In this document: positions 6,373 to 12,276 of the stretch, in pieces
How positions within the stretch are numbered: position 1 is the stretch's first letter
Layout: each line of letters begins with the position of its first letter
Assembly: GCA_002369195.1 (NCBI GenBank)
Contig: DFEW01000007.1
Span: 1-12,276 of the forward strand
DNA: 12,276 nucleotides
Origin: Christensenella sp. UBA3792
GTDB lineage: Bacteria > Bacillota > Clostridia > Christensenellales > CAG-138
Direction: 5' to 3'
Notes under the pieces: generated by a model
What the model saw: the letters and a program-made list of their open reading frames with translations, nothing else
The model's database searches: none
What the model was told of the DNA's origin: nothing
Position numbers and translations under genes: made by a program

Positions 6373-8808
6373 ATGATGAAAAACCGATTGATCGCAATCT
6401 TTCTGTGCCTTCTGATGCTCGCTGCGCTGCTGCCTGCGGCGGTCGCGGATGAGCAGACGGAAGCGCCTGCCGACACGCCGGACGAGCCGGTCGTGATCAT
6501 CGAACCGGAGGCGGAGGAACCCGACGCGGAACCCGAGCTCGCGGACGACGCGCCCGAGGAGGAGCCCGACGCGGTCCTGACCGATCCGGAGGAGGACATC
6601 GACGCGGCGTCGATCATTCTGATCAACGAGGAGAACTTCCCGGACGAGAACTTCCGCAAGTGGATCGTCGCGAATGTGCCGGGCGTCACGGTCGACGCGA
6701 ACGGCGTCTGCTCGATGCTGAGCACCGACGCGAAGAAGGTCACGGTGATCGACGTCACCGGCCAGAAGATCTCGTCGCTGAGCGGCATCCGCAGGTTCCC
6801 GAACCTGCAGACCCTGATCTGCGCGGACAACAAGATCAACTACCTGAACGTCTCGCAGCAGAAGGAGCTCGTCTATCTGAACTGCGCGAACAACGGGATG
6901 ACCAAGCTCGTGCTCGGCAGCACGAAAAAGCTCGTCTCGCTCTACTGCCAGAGCAACGCGATCACCGAGCTGAAAACGACCTACAATCCGGCCCTCGAGA
7001 TCCTCTGGTGCCAGAACAATGCGTTGAAGACGCTCGAAGTCAAGGCGTCGACCAAGCTCAAGGAGCTCAACTGCTCGCACAACGCGGTCGCAAAGCTCGA
7101 CGTGGCGAAGAACGTCCTGCTCGAGAAGCTCGATCTGGAGTCGAACAAGGTCACGGCGCTCGACGTCACCAAGTGCGTGAACCTCGAGGAGCTCAACGCC
7201 AACTATAACGAGATCAAGAAGATCGACGTGACCAAGTGCCCGAAGCTCAGCTTCCTCGCGGTGCGTTCGTGCGGTCTGAAGGCGCTCGACGTTACCAAGA
7301 ACACCGAGCTTACGTACCTCGAATGCGCGGTCAACGCGATCGGCACGCTCGACGTGTCCGGCTGCACCAAGCTCCATCAGCTCGACTGCTCGACCAACGA
7401 GCTGAAGTCCGTCGACGTCACCAAGGCGACCGGTCTTGCGTACCTGCACATCGACGGCAACATGATCGGTTCGATCGATATCTCGAAGAACACCGCGCTC
7501 GTCGAGTTCACCGCGTTCGAGAACAACCTCAAAACGCTCGACGTGTCGAAGAACACGCAGCTGCGCCGGCTTTCCTGTGGCGGCAACGCGCTGACGGCGA
7601 TCTCGCTCGTGAACAACGCCGCGCTGGAGGAGCTGGACGTCAGCTTCAACAGGATCGAAGCGCTGAACCTCACCGCCAACACCAAGCTCAAGGAGCTCTG
7701 GTGCCAGGACAACTGCCTGAAGATGCTCGATTTGACGATGCTGGCCGAGCTGGACAAGCTTGAATGCAGCGATCAGGAAGTGATGGCGCCGACCGGCATC
7801 GTGTACAGCGGCGGCGACTATAAGTTCGACATGAACACGATGTTCAGCTCGTTCGAACGGGTCCAGCTTTCGGTCTATCCGCTCAACAAGGTCACCGGCT
7901 ACGTGACCCTGCCCGGCTACATCGAGTCGTTCGAATACCTGTACGACACCGGTCATGGTCAGATGAACGTCAAGCTGCTGTTGCCGTACAGCGGCACCGC
8001 AACGGTCGAGTTCTCGAAGCCCACCGTCGATTTCCGCGGTACGACGCCGTTTGTGGTCTATGACGGCAAGGCAAAGACCCCGACCGTCACCGTGAAGGAT
8101 GCGGACGGCAAGGTCATCAACCCGAGCCGCTACACCGTCGCGTACACGAACAACACCGATCCGGGCACGGCGACCGTCACGGTATCGTTCATCAACACGA
8201 TGAACACGGCGACCGGCTGGTTCAAGATCTATCTGCCCGGTCCGACGCAGACGACCGTCGAGAACGTCAAGGACGGCATCAAGGTCAAGTGGAACAAGGT
8301 CGACAAGGCGATCGGCTACGTGATCTACCGCCGCGCATGGAACGCGTCGAGCAGCGACTGGACCGTGTTCCAGCGCTGGAACAACACGACCGCCACCGAG
8401 TGGATCGACAAGACCGTCTATGCTGGCACGCGCTACCAGTACGGCATCAAGGCATACTTCACGAACGCGTTCGACACGAACAACCTCGGCGAAGTCGGTC
8501 CGCTCAAGACGACCGTGCGCATGACCACCCGCGTGCTGACCGAGCTCAAGCCCTACACCGGCAAGCTCGTCGCCAAGTGGGAAGGATCCAAGTACTGCAC
8601 CGGCTACGAGGTTCAGTACGCGCGCGACGCGGCGTTCACGTCCTCGGTCAAGACCGCGACGGTCAACAAGCCGACGACCTACACGAGAACGATCTCGAAC
8701 CTCAAATCGAGCACCACGTACTACGTGCGCGTGCGCTCGTACACCGTCATGGGCGACATGACCTATTACGGCGAGTGGTCGAACGTGCTGAGCGCAAAAA
8801 CCAAGTAA
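6373..8808 (+). CDS. Secreted leucine-rich-repeat protein with Ig-like and FN3 domains
   Basis: This encodes 811 residues. A signal peptide (1-25, cleavage after AVA) is followed by an acidic Pro/Glu/Asp linker (about 26-75) and an N-cap of the type INEENFPDENFRKWI (85-99). Fifteen 21-residue leucine-rich repeats (145-459) plus a partial one follow, of the form LxxLxCxxNxLxxLDVxxxxx. Ten of sixteen have Cys at position 6. Next come a linker, a bacterial Ig-like domain (about 550-620, YDGKAKTPTVTV ... NNTDPGTATV), and two fibronectin III-like domains (about 625-715 and 720-811). No LPXTG signal, S-layer domain, choline-binding repeat or terminal membrane anchor is seen, so it is probably released or held non-covalently. 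Likely role: binding of proteins or glycans at the cell surface (inference). GGAGGGAG precedes the ATG; a second ATG follows at once (6376), so either may be used. Confidence 0.9.
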   Translation: MMKNRLIAIFLCLLMLAALLPAAVADEQTEAPADTPDEPVVIIEPEAEEPDAEPELADDAPEEEPDAVLTDPEEDIDAASIILINEENFPDENFRKWIVANVPGVTVDANGVCSMLSTDAKKVTVIDVTGQKISSLSGIRRFPNLQTLICADNKINYLNVSQQKELVYLNCANNGMTKLVLGSTKKLVSLYCQSNAITELKTTYNPALEILWCQNNALKTLEVKASTKLKELNCSHNAVAKLDVAKNVLLEKLDLESNKVTALDVTKCVNLEELNANYNEIKKIDVTKCPKLSFLAVRSCGLKALDVTKNTELTYLECAVNAIGTLDVSGCTKLHQLDCSTNELKSVDVTKATGLAYLHIDGNMIGSIDISKNTALVEFTAFENNLKTLDVSKNTQLRRLSCGGNALTAISLVNNAALEELDVSFNRIEALNLTANTKLKELWCQDNCLKMLDLTMLAELDKLECSDQEVMAPTGIVYSGGDYKFDMNTMFSSFERVQLSVYPLNKVTGYVTLPGYIESFEYLYDTGHGQMNVKLLLPYSGTATVEFSKPTVDFRGTTPFVVYDGKAKTPTVTVKDADGKVINPSRYTVAYTNNTDPGTATVTVSFINTMNTATGWFKIYLPGPTQTTVENVKDGIKVKWNKVDKAIGYVIYRRAWNASSSDWTVFQRWNNTTATEWIDKTVYAGTRYQYGIKAYFTNAFDTNNLGEVGPLKTTVRMTTRVLTELKPYTGKLVAKWEGSKYCTGYEVQYARDAAFTSSVKTATVNKPTTYTRTISNLKSSTTYYVRVRSYTVMGDMTYYGEWSNVLSAKTK

Positions 8809-8814
8809 ACAAAA

Positions 8815-8847
8815 GGGGGCTCCGCAAAAAACGGAGCCCTTCCTTTT
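8815..8847. terminator. Bidirectional terminator between converging genes
   Basis: GGGCTCCG (8817-8824) and CGGAGCCC (8832-8839) form a perfect 8-bp stem with a 7-nt A-rich loop. On the plus strand it is followed by TTCCTTTT; on the minus strand by CCTTTTGTTT. It sits 6 bp after the LRR gene stop and 10 bp from the converging phosphatase gene's stop, so it can serve both. Confidence 0.85.
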
Positions 8848-8857
8848 AGGAGCGGTT

Positions 8858-10057
8858 TTACAGCAGACCGCCGAAATCTTTTTCGAGATTGGCTTTCAGC
8901 GCCGCAATTTCTTCTTCGCGCATGCCGATCGAAAGCAGATAGCGCTCTGCGCACGCGGCAAGGTCCGCGTCCTTGAGCGCGTCCGGCGCGATCCCGAACG
9001 CCTTTGAGAGCGACGCCTTGATGTTGCTGTCGGCGATCACCGCGTATGCTTCGGCATCCGGCTCGACGCCGTAGAAGTTGCGATAGGTCAGCATGTAGTC
9101 GCGTACGATTTCATCGAGGGACGCGCCGTTCAGACAGCAGAGCACGGCGACGGCAAAGCCGGTGCGGTCCTTCCCTTCGTTGCAGTGGATGAGGTACGGA
9201 CCCTCGTGCGTTGCCAGGAAGCGGAACCCCTCGGCAAGCTTCTCCCGGAAGACGTCGGAGAAGAGGTCCATGCCCATGTTCAGCGCGACGATGTCGCACT
9301 GCGAATAGGCGGTCAGCGCATAGTCGGGATACGCCTTCATCGTCTCCTCGCTGTCCGCCATGTTCATGACCGTACGGACCAGCGCGTCAAGCAGCTGCGC
9401 GTCCGCATACGTGCTTCGATTCAGCGCGGGATTGACGGGCGAGGAGGAGCGGTACAGCGTTCCGCGACCGATGCCGGTCGCTTCGACGGCGCGGAAGTTC
9501 GCGTAATCGGCGTCGGACAGATGCGCGTAATCCTCGCGCTTGTTCGTGCGCGCGGACACGAGCTGATGCAGCCGGTAGCCGTCCGCATAGCCCTGCTTGG
9601 TCTCCATGGTGAGAAAGACCGGCGTCGACGCGTCGTATCCGTCCGCGAAAATGCAGCGGTAGCCGGGATCCTCGTCGATGCGCTCGATCGCCGCAACGCC
9701 CATTGAGGACGCGAAGTTGCCCGCGTTGATCGCGAGAACGACCTCTTCTTCGCCCTTGGAGCTCGTCTTGCAGCAGCAGACGGGACTGCCGCTGTCCACA
9801 TCCGAGTAGGCGGTGCCGATCGGCATGGTGACCGATGCGCTGCCGATCTCGACGCGGATCACGTCGGCGGGTTCAAAGCCGAGCGACGCGAGCGTCTCGG
9901 GGGAAACGGTCAGGACGATGTTTCCGTACTTGTTGATGCTGCGCATCCCCGCTTCGACGCGCGGCGGCACATCGGCGGCAGGCGCGGCGGGCGTACAGGC
10001 GGACAGGAGAAGCGCTGCCGAGAGCAGCAGGATCCGGATCGGGTTCGCTTTTTTCAT
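8858..10057 (-). CDS. Lipoprotein tyrosine phosphatase (IphP-like) with unusual N-terminal domain
   Basis: This encodes 399 residues from ATG 10057 (AAGGA about 8 nt upstream; the longer frame runs through the leader and promoter). The lipobox L18-S19-A20-C21 predicts a lipid-anchored extracytoplasmic protein. The phosphatase signature HCNEGKDRTG is at 291-300: nucleophile Cys292 and phosphate-binding Arg298 (C-x5-R), in the GKDRTG form typical of IphP/LipA-type phosphatases, which act on phosphotyrosine and sometimes phosphoinositides. REDYAHLSDADYANFRAV (175-192) and YRSSSPVNP (202-210) are also typical of this group. Residues about 40-128 resemble the C-terminal barrel of SAM hydroxide adenosyltransferases and fluorinases (KYGNI, then TAYSDVDSG, then LAINAGN), without that family's catalytic N-terminal domain. 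The substrate is unknown. It is a single-gene unit with its own promoter and a structured leader. Confidence 0.9.
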   Translation of the reverse strand: MKKANPIRILLLSAALLLSACTPAAPAADVPPRVEAGMRSINKYGNIVLTVSPETLASLGFEPADVIRVEIGSASVTMPIGTAYSDVDSGSPVCCCKTSSKGEEEVVLAINAGNFASSMGVAAIERIDEDPGYRCIFADGYDASTPVFLTMETKQGYADGYRLHQLVSARTNKREDYAHLSDADYANFRAVEATGIGRGTLYRSSSPVNPALNRSTYADAQLLDALVRTVMNMADSEETMKAYPDYALTAYSQCDIVALNMGMDLFSDVFREKLAEGFRFLATHEGPYLIHCNEGKDRTGFAVAVLCCLNGASLDEIVRDYMLTYRNFYGVEPDAEAYAVIADSNIKASLSKAFGIAPDALKDADLAACAERYLLSIGMREEEIAALKANLEKDFGGLL

Positions 10058-10082
10058 GTTCGATTCCTTCTTTGTTTGTTTT

Positions 10083-10100
10083 GCGTCCGCAAAGGGACGC
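10083..10100 (-). promoter_or_regulatory. Second leader hairpin of the phosphatase gene
   Basis: GCGTCC (10083-10088) and GGACGC (10095-10100) pair with a 6-nt loop. It follows the terminator-like hairpin in the minus-strand leader and leaves the AAGGA ribosome site free downstream. It could be an independent stem or part of a larger alternative fold. Confidence 0.45.
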
Positions 10101-10103
10101 TTC

Positions 10104-10159
10104 AAAAAAAGCACCGCGAACCGTCGCGGCGATCGAACGATCAACAGCGCGGGCGGTGC
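10104..10159 (-). terminator. Terminator-like hairpin in the phosphatase leader (possible attenuator)
   Basis: On the minus strand GCACCGC (10159-10153) pairs with GCGGTGC (10117-10111). Inner helices CCG/CGG and CGC/GCG and a GATCG-TT-CGATC tip extend it into a long, interrupted stem. Seven T follow (10110-10104). This is the form of an intrinsic terminator, but it lies between the predicted promoter and the gene, starting about 3 nt after the predicted transcript start. Without anti-termination the transcript would be only about 59 nt long. Confidence 0.6.
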
Positions 10160-10168
10160 GCCTGCAAC

Positions 10169-10197
10169 AGTATAGCACATGCACGACGGAAAGACAA
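10169..10197 (-). promoter_or_regulatory. Sigma-A promoter for the phosphatase gene
   Basis: On the minus strand: TTGTCT (10192-10197), 17 bp, TATACT (10169-10174) preceded by TGC, an extended -10. The predicted start is near 10162. The -10 context GTGCTATACT matches that of the duplicated promoters at 4580-4622. Confidence 0.7.
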
Positions 10198-10204
10198 TCG
10201 GAAA

Positions 10205-10221
10205 CGCCCGGTCGGCGGGCG
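10205..10221 (+). promoter_or_regulatory. Small GC hairpin upstream of fbp
   Basis: CGCCCG (10205-10210) and CGGGCG (10216-10221) can pair around GTCGG, between the divergent phosphatase promoter and the fbp start. I could not identify a convincing plus-strand promoter in the 206-bp divergent region; the fbp start region is AT-rich only at 10230-10250. Confidence 0.3.
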
Positions 10222-10263
10222 AACGCACAGAATCCCCAAAATACAAATGAAAGGCGGAACAAA

Positions 10264-12231
10264 ATGGAACAGCAACCTGCGGACATGAAGTACCTGAAAC
10301 TGCTTGCGCGCGAATACCCGACGATCGCGGAGGTCTCCACGGAGATCATCAATCTGAAGGCGATCCTGTGCCTGCCCAAGGGGACGGAACACTTCATCAG
10401 CGACATCCACGGCGAATACGAGGCGTTTTTGCACATGCTGAAAAACGCGTCCGGCGTCGTGCGCGTCAAGGTGGACACGCTGTTTGAAAACAGCGTTACC
10501 GAGGCGGAGCGTAACACGCTCGCTACGCTGATCTATTATCCGGAGGAAAAGCTCGATCAACTGCGCAAGGCGGGCGTCTGCACGCCGGAGTGGTACAAGA
10601 TCACCCTGCGCCGGCTCGTCGAGGTCGCGCGGCTTTCCGCATCCAAGTACACGCGCTCCAAGGTGCGCAAGGCGCTGCCGCAGGGCTTCGAATACATCAT
10701 CGACGAGCTGCTGCACGCGATCGAGACCGAGGATAAGATGCGCTACAACAACGAGCTGATCCGCACGATCATCGAGACCGAGCAGGCGGATACCCTGATC
10801 GTCGCGCTTTCGAACCTCATCCAGCGGCTCGTCATCGACCGCCTGCACATCGTCGGCGACATCTTCGACCGCGGACCCGGCGCGCACATCATCCTGAACC
10901 GGCTTTTGAACTATCACAACGTCGACGTGCAGTGGGGCAACCACGATGTGCTGTGGATGGGTGCCGCGGCGGGCAGCCGCACGATGATCGCGACGACGAT
11001 CATCAATTCCCTGAAGTACGGCAACGTCGACACGCTCGAGGACGGCTACGGCATCGCGCTTTCGCCGCTGCTCTCGTTTGCCATGCAGACGTACGCCGAC
11101 GATCCCTGCACGCGCTTTTTGCCGCGCGACATCGGCGACGCGACGCACGACAATCCGGAGCTGATCGCCAAGATGCACAAGGCGATGGCGGTCATCCTGT
11201 TCAAGCTGGAGGGGCAGGTCATCGCGCGCAATCCGGAATACCGCATGGATCACCGCGCGATGCTGCACCGCATCGATTACGAGCACGGCACGATCACGCT
11301 CGCAAACGGCGAGACGTACCCGCTTGCCGACGCGCATTTTCCGACCGTCCTGCCGTCCGATCCGTACACGCTCTCCGAGGCGGAGGCGGACCTGATGGAC
11401 AAGCTGCGCACCGCGTTCCACCATTCGCAGCGGCTGCAGGAGCATATCCGGTTCCTGTTCTCGCGCGGCGGCATGTACCTCGTCTGCAACGGCAATCTGC
11501 TGTTCCACGGCTGCGTGCCCGCGAACGAGGACGGCAGCTTTGCGAGCGCGTCGATCGACGGCACGCCGTATTCCGGCAAGGCACTGTTCGACATGGCGGA
11601 CGAGATGCTGCGCAAGGGCTTCTTCGCCCGCTGGGGCAGTCCCGAACGGCAGAAGGGGCTCGATTTCTTCTGGTACATGTGGTGCGGCGCGAACTCGCCG
11701 CTGTTCGGCAAGGATCAGATGACGACGTTCGAACGCTACTTCATCGCCGACAAAGCGACGCACGAGGAGCGCAAGAACCCGTACTTCAAGCTCGCCGAGC
11801 ATGAGGAATTCGCGGTCAAGATCCTGCGCGAGTTCGGGTTGTCCGACGACCGCGATTCGCACATCATCAACGGACACGTGCCGGTCAAGATCAAGAAGGG
11901 CGAATCGCCGATCAAGGCGAACGGACGCATCTTCGTGATCGACGGCGGCATGTCCAAGGCATACCAGTCCACGACCGGCATCGCGGGCTACACGCTGATT
12001 TACAACTCCGAGCGCATGGCGCTCTCGTGCCACGACCCGTTCGTCACCGTCGCCGAGGCGATCCGCTCCGAGGTCGACATCCATTCGACCCAGCAGATCG
12101 TCTACACGCCCGCCCGCCGCAAGCGCGTCGCGGACACCGACGTGGGCAAGTCGCTGATGGAGCGCGTCGAGGACCTCCAGCGCCTGCTGGTCGCCTACCG
12201 CGCCGGCACGATCAAGCAGCACGCGAGATAA
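10264..12231 (+). CDS. fbp: Fructose-1,6-bisphosphatase, class III
   Basis: This encodes 655 residues, near the roughly 670 of Bacillus subtilis Fbp. It hydrolyses fructose 1,6-bisphosphate to fructose 6-phosphate and phosphate, a key gluconeogenic step in the cytoplasm. It belongs to the Firmicutes-type class III, unrelated to class I/II enzymes and built on a metallophosphoesterase fold. Metal-site motifs are seen in order: SDIHGEYEAF (D47, H49), GDIFDRGPG (198-206; D199, D202, R203) and GNHD (225-228). Conserved late motifs are NGHVPVK (His538) and VIDGGMSKAYQ (Asp560). The N-terminal KYLKLLAREYPTIAEVSTEIINL is nearly the family consensus. The start is set by AAAGGCGG 6 nt before ATG 10264; the upstream extension to 10072 would cross the opposite gene's leader. 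It diverges from the phosphatase gene. Nothing is broken or missing. Confidence 0.97.
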   Translation: MEQQPADMKYLKLLAREYPTIAEVSTEIINLKAILCLPKGTEHFISDIHGEYEAFLHMLKNASGVVRVKVDTLFENSVTEAERNTLATLIYYPEEKLDQLRKAGVCTPEWYKITLRRLVEVARLSASKYTRSKVRKALPQGFEYIIDELLHAIETEDKMRYNNELIRTIIETEQADTLIVALSNLIQRLVIDRLHIVGDIFDRGPGAHIILNRLLNYHNVDVQWGNHDVLWMGAAAGSRTMIATTIINSLKYGNVDTLEDGYGIALSPLLSFAMQTYADDPCTRFLPRDIGDATHDNPELIAKMHKAMAVILFKLEGQVIARNPEYRMDHRAMLHRIDYEHGTITLANGETYPLADAHFPTVLPSDPYTLSEAEADLMDKLRTAFHHSQRLQEHIRFLFSRGGMYLVCNGNLLFHGCVPANEDGSFASASIDGTPYSGKALFDMADEMLRKGFFARWGSPERQKGLDFFWYMWCGANSPLFGKDQMTTFERYFIADKATHEERKNPYFKLAEHEEFAVKILREFGLSDDRDSHIINGHVPVKIKKGESPIKANGRIFVIDGGMSKAYQSTTGIAGYTLIYNSERMALSCHDPFVTVAEAIRSEVDIHSTQQIVYTPARRKRVADTDVGKSLMERVEDLQRLLVAYRAGTIKQHAR

Positions 12232-12259
12232 GGGAGGGCTCCTGGACTGCACTCCTCAT

Positions 12260-12276
12260 GGCTCCCCTGTGCAAGG
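12260..12276. repeat. Edge of a probable dispersed hairpin repeat
   Basis: The last 17 bases, GGCTCCCCTGTGCAAGG, match the opening arm of a CTCCCCT...AGGGGAG hairpin repeat that I remember as common between genes in Oscillospirales-type genomes. The window ends inside the element, so the second arm cannot be seen. The preceding 12232-12259 holds no gene. Confidence 0.4.

Noticed and set aside
6805..7782. The 63-bp periodicity of this region as a DNA satellite or CRISPR-like array
   Set aside because: The period is exactly 21 codons and the copies differ at DNA level while keeping the LRR consensus, so it is a protein repeat.
5791..7956. Long minus-strand open frame (721 codons) opposite ogt and the LRR gene
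   Set aside because: It lies antisense to two well-supported genes, crosses a terminator and a promoter, and its Arg/Val/Asp/Leu-rich composition is what a GC-rich codon pattern gives in reverse. The repeats in it mirror the LRR array.
10058..10246. N-terminal extension of the phosphatase
   Set aside because: It would pass through its own promoter and leader hairpins and put the lipoprotein signal in mid-protein; ATG 10057 gives a perfect signal peptide.
10205..10263. Sigma-A promoter for fbp
   Set aside because: I tested AT-rich candidates such as TACAAA at 10242-10247, but none has a credible -35 at 16-18 bp, so none is reported.
10141..12252. Minus-strand open frame (703 codons) opposite fbp
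   Set aside because: It is fully antisense to a clear class III fructose-bisphosphatase, with Arg/Asp/Val-rich shadow composition and no recognisable domain or ribosome site.

Overview
The window looks like a chromosomal segment from a GC-rich member of the Clostridia (Bacillota), probably an uncultured gut-type lineage near Oscillospirales or Christensenellales. Evidence: a Firmicutes-type class III fructose-1,6-bisphosphatase, Gram-positive lipoprotein signals, a fused ThrE exporter, a secreted leucine-rich-repeat protein with the N-cap common in Clostridia, strong GGAGG-type ribosome binding sites and clear sigma-A promoters. The lineage is inferred from gene families only. I see no phage, plasmid, CRISPR, tRNA or rRNA genes.

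Layout. (1) 5-164: a long near-palindromic intergenic element with perfect 23-bp ends, just past the first gene. (2) 170-4479, minus strand: a four-gene cluster, read from 4479 downwards: ThrE-type exporter, helix-turn-helix protein (start overlaps the exporter stop), von Willebrand A (VWA) protein, large lipoprotein. A sigma-A promoter lies before the exporter. The VWA and lipoprotein genes are each preceded by an inverted repeat that contains their own ribosome binding site. (3) 4550-6264, plus strand: a perfectly duplicated 37-bp unit carrying a complete promoter twice, then a flippase-like membrane protein starting at TTG, then an overlapping methylated-DNA-protein cysteine methyltransferase, closed by a terminator. 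(4) 6288-8847, plus strand: promoter, operator-like dyad, an 811-residue secreted protein (acidic linker, 15 leucine-rich repeats, Ig-like and two fibronectin III-like domains), and a terminator shared with the converging next gene. (5) 8858-10197, minus strand: a lipid-anchored tyrosine phosphatase with an unusual N-terminal domain, and a leader holding a terminator-like hairpin only a few bases after the predicted transcript start. (6) 10264-12231, plus strand: class III fructose-1,6-bisphosphatase, complete, then the edge of what looks like a dispersed repeat.

How the genes fit together. This is mostly ordinary chromosome with several short transcription units, not one dedicated system. 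Five predicted promoters share one design (TTG-rich -35, exactly 17 bp, TGn-TATACT). The most notable points are regulatory: the duplicated promoter, the ribosome-site hairpins in the minus-strand operon, and the attenuator-like leader of the phosphatase. The phosphatase's apparent fusion to a domain resembling the C-terminal part of SAM hydroxide adenosyltransferases is the most interesting protein-level observation. I did not find convincing evidence of a wholly new multi-gene system.
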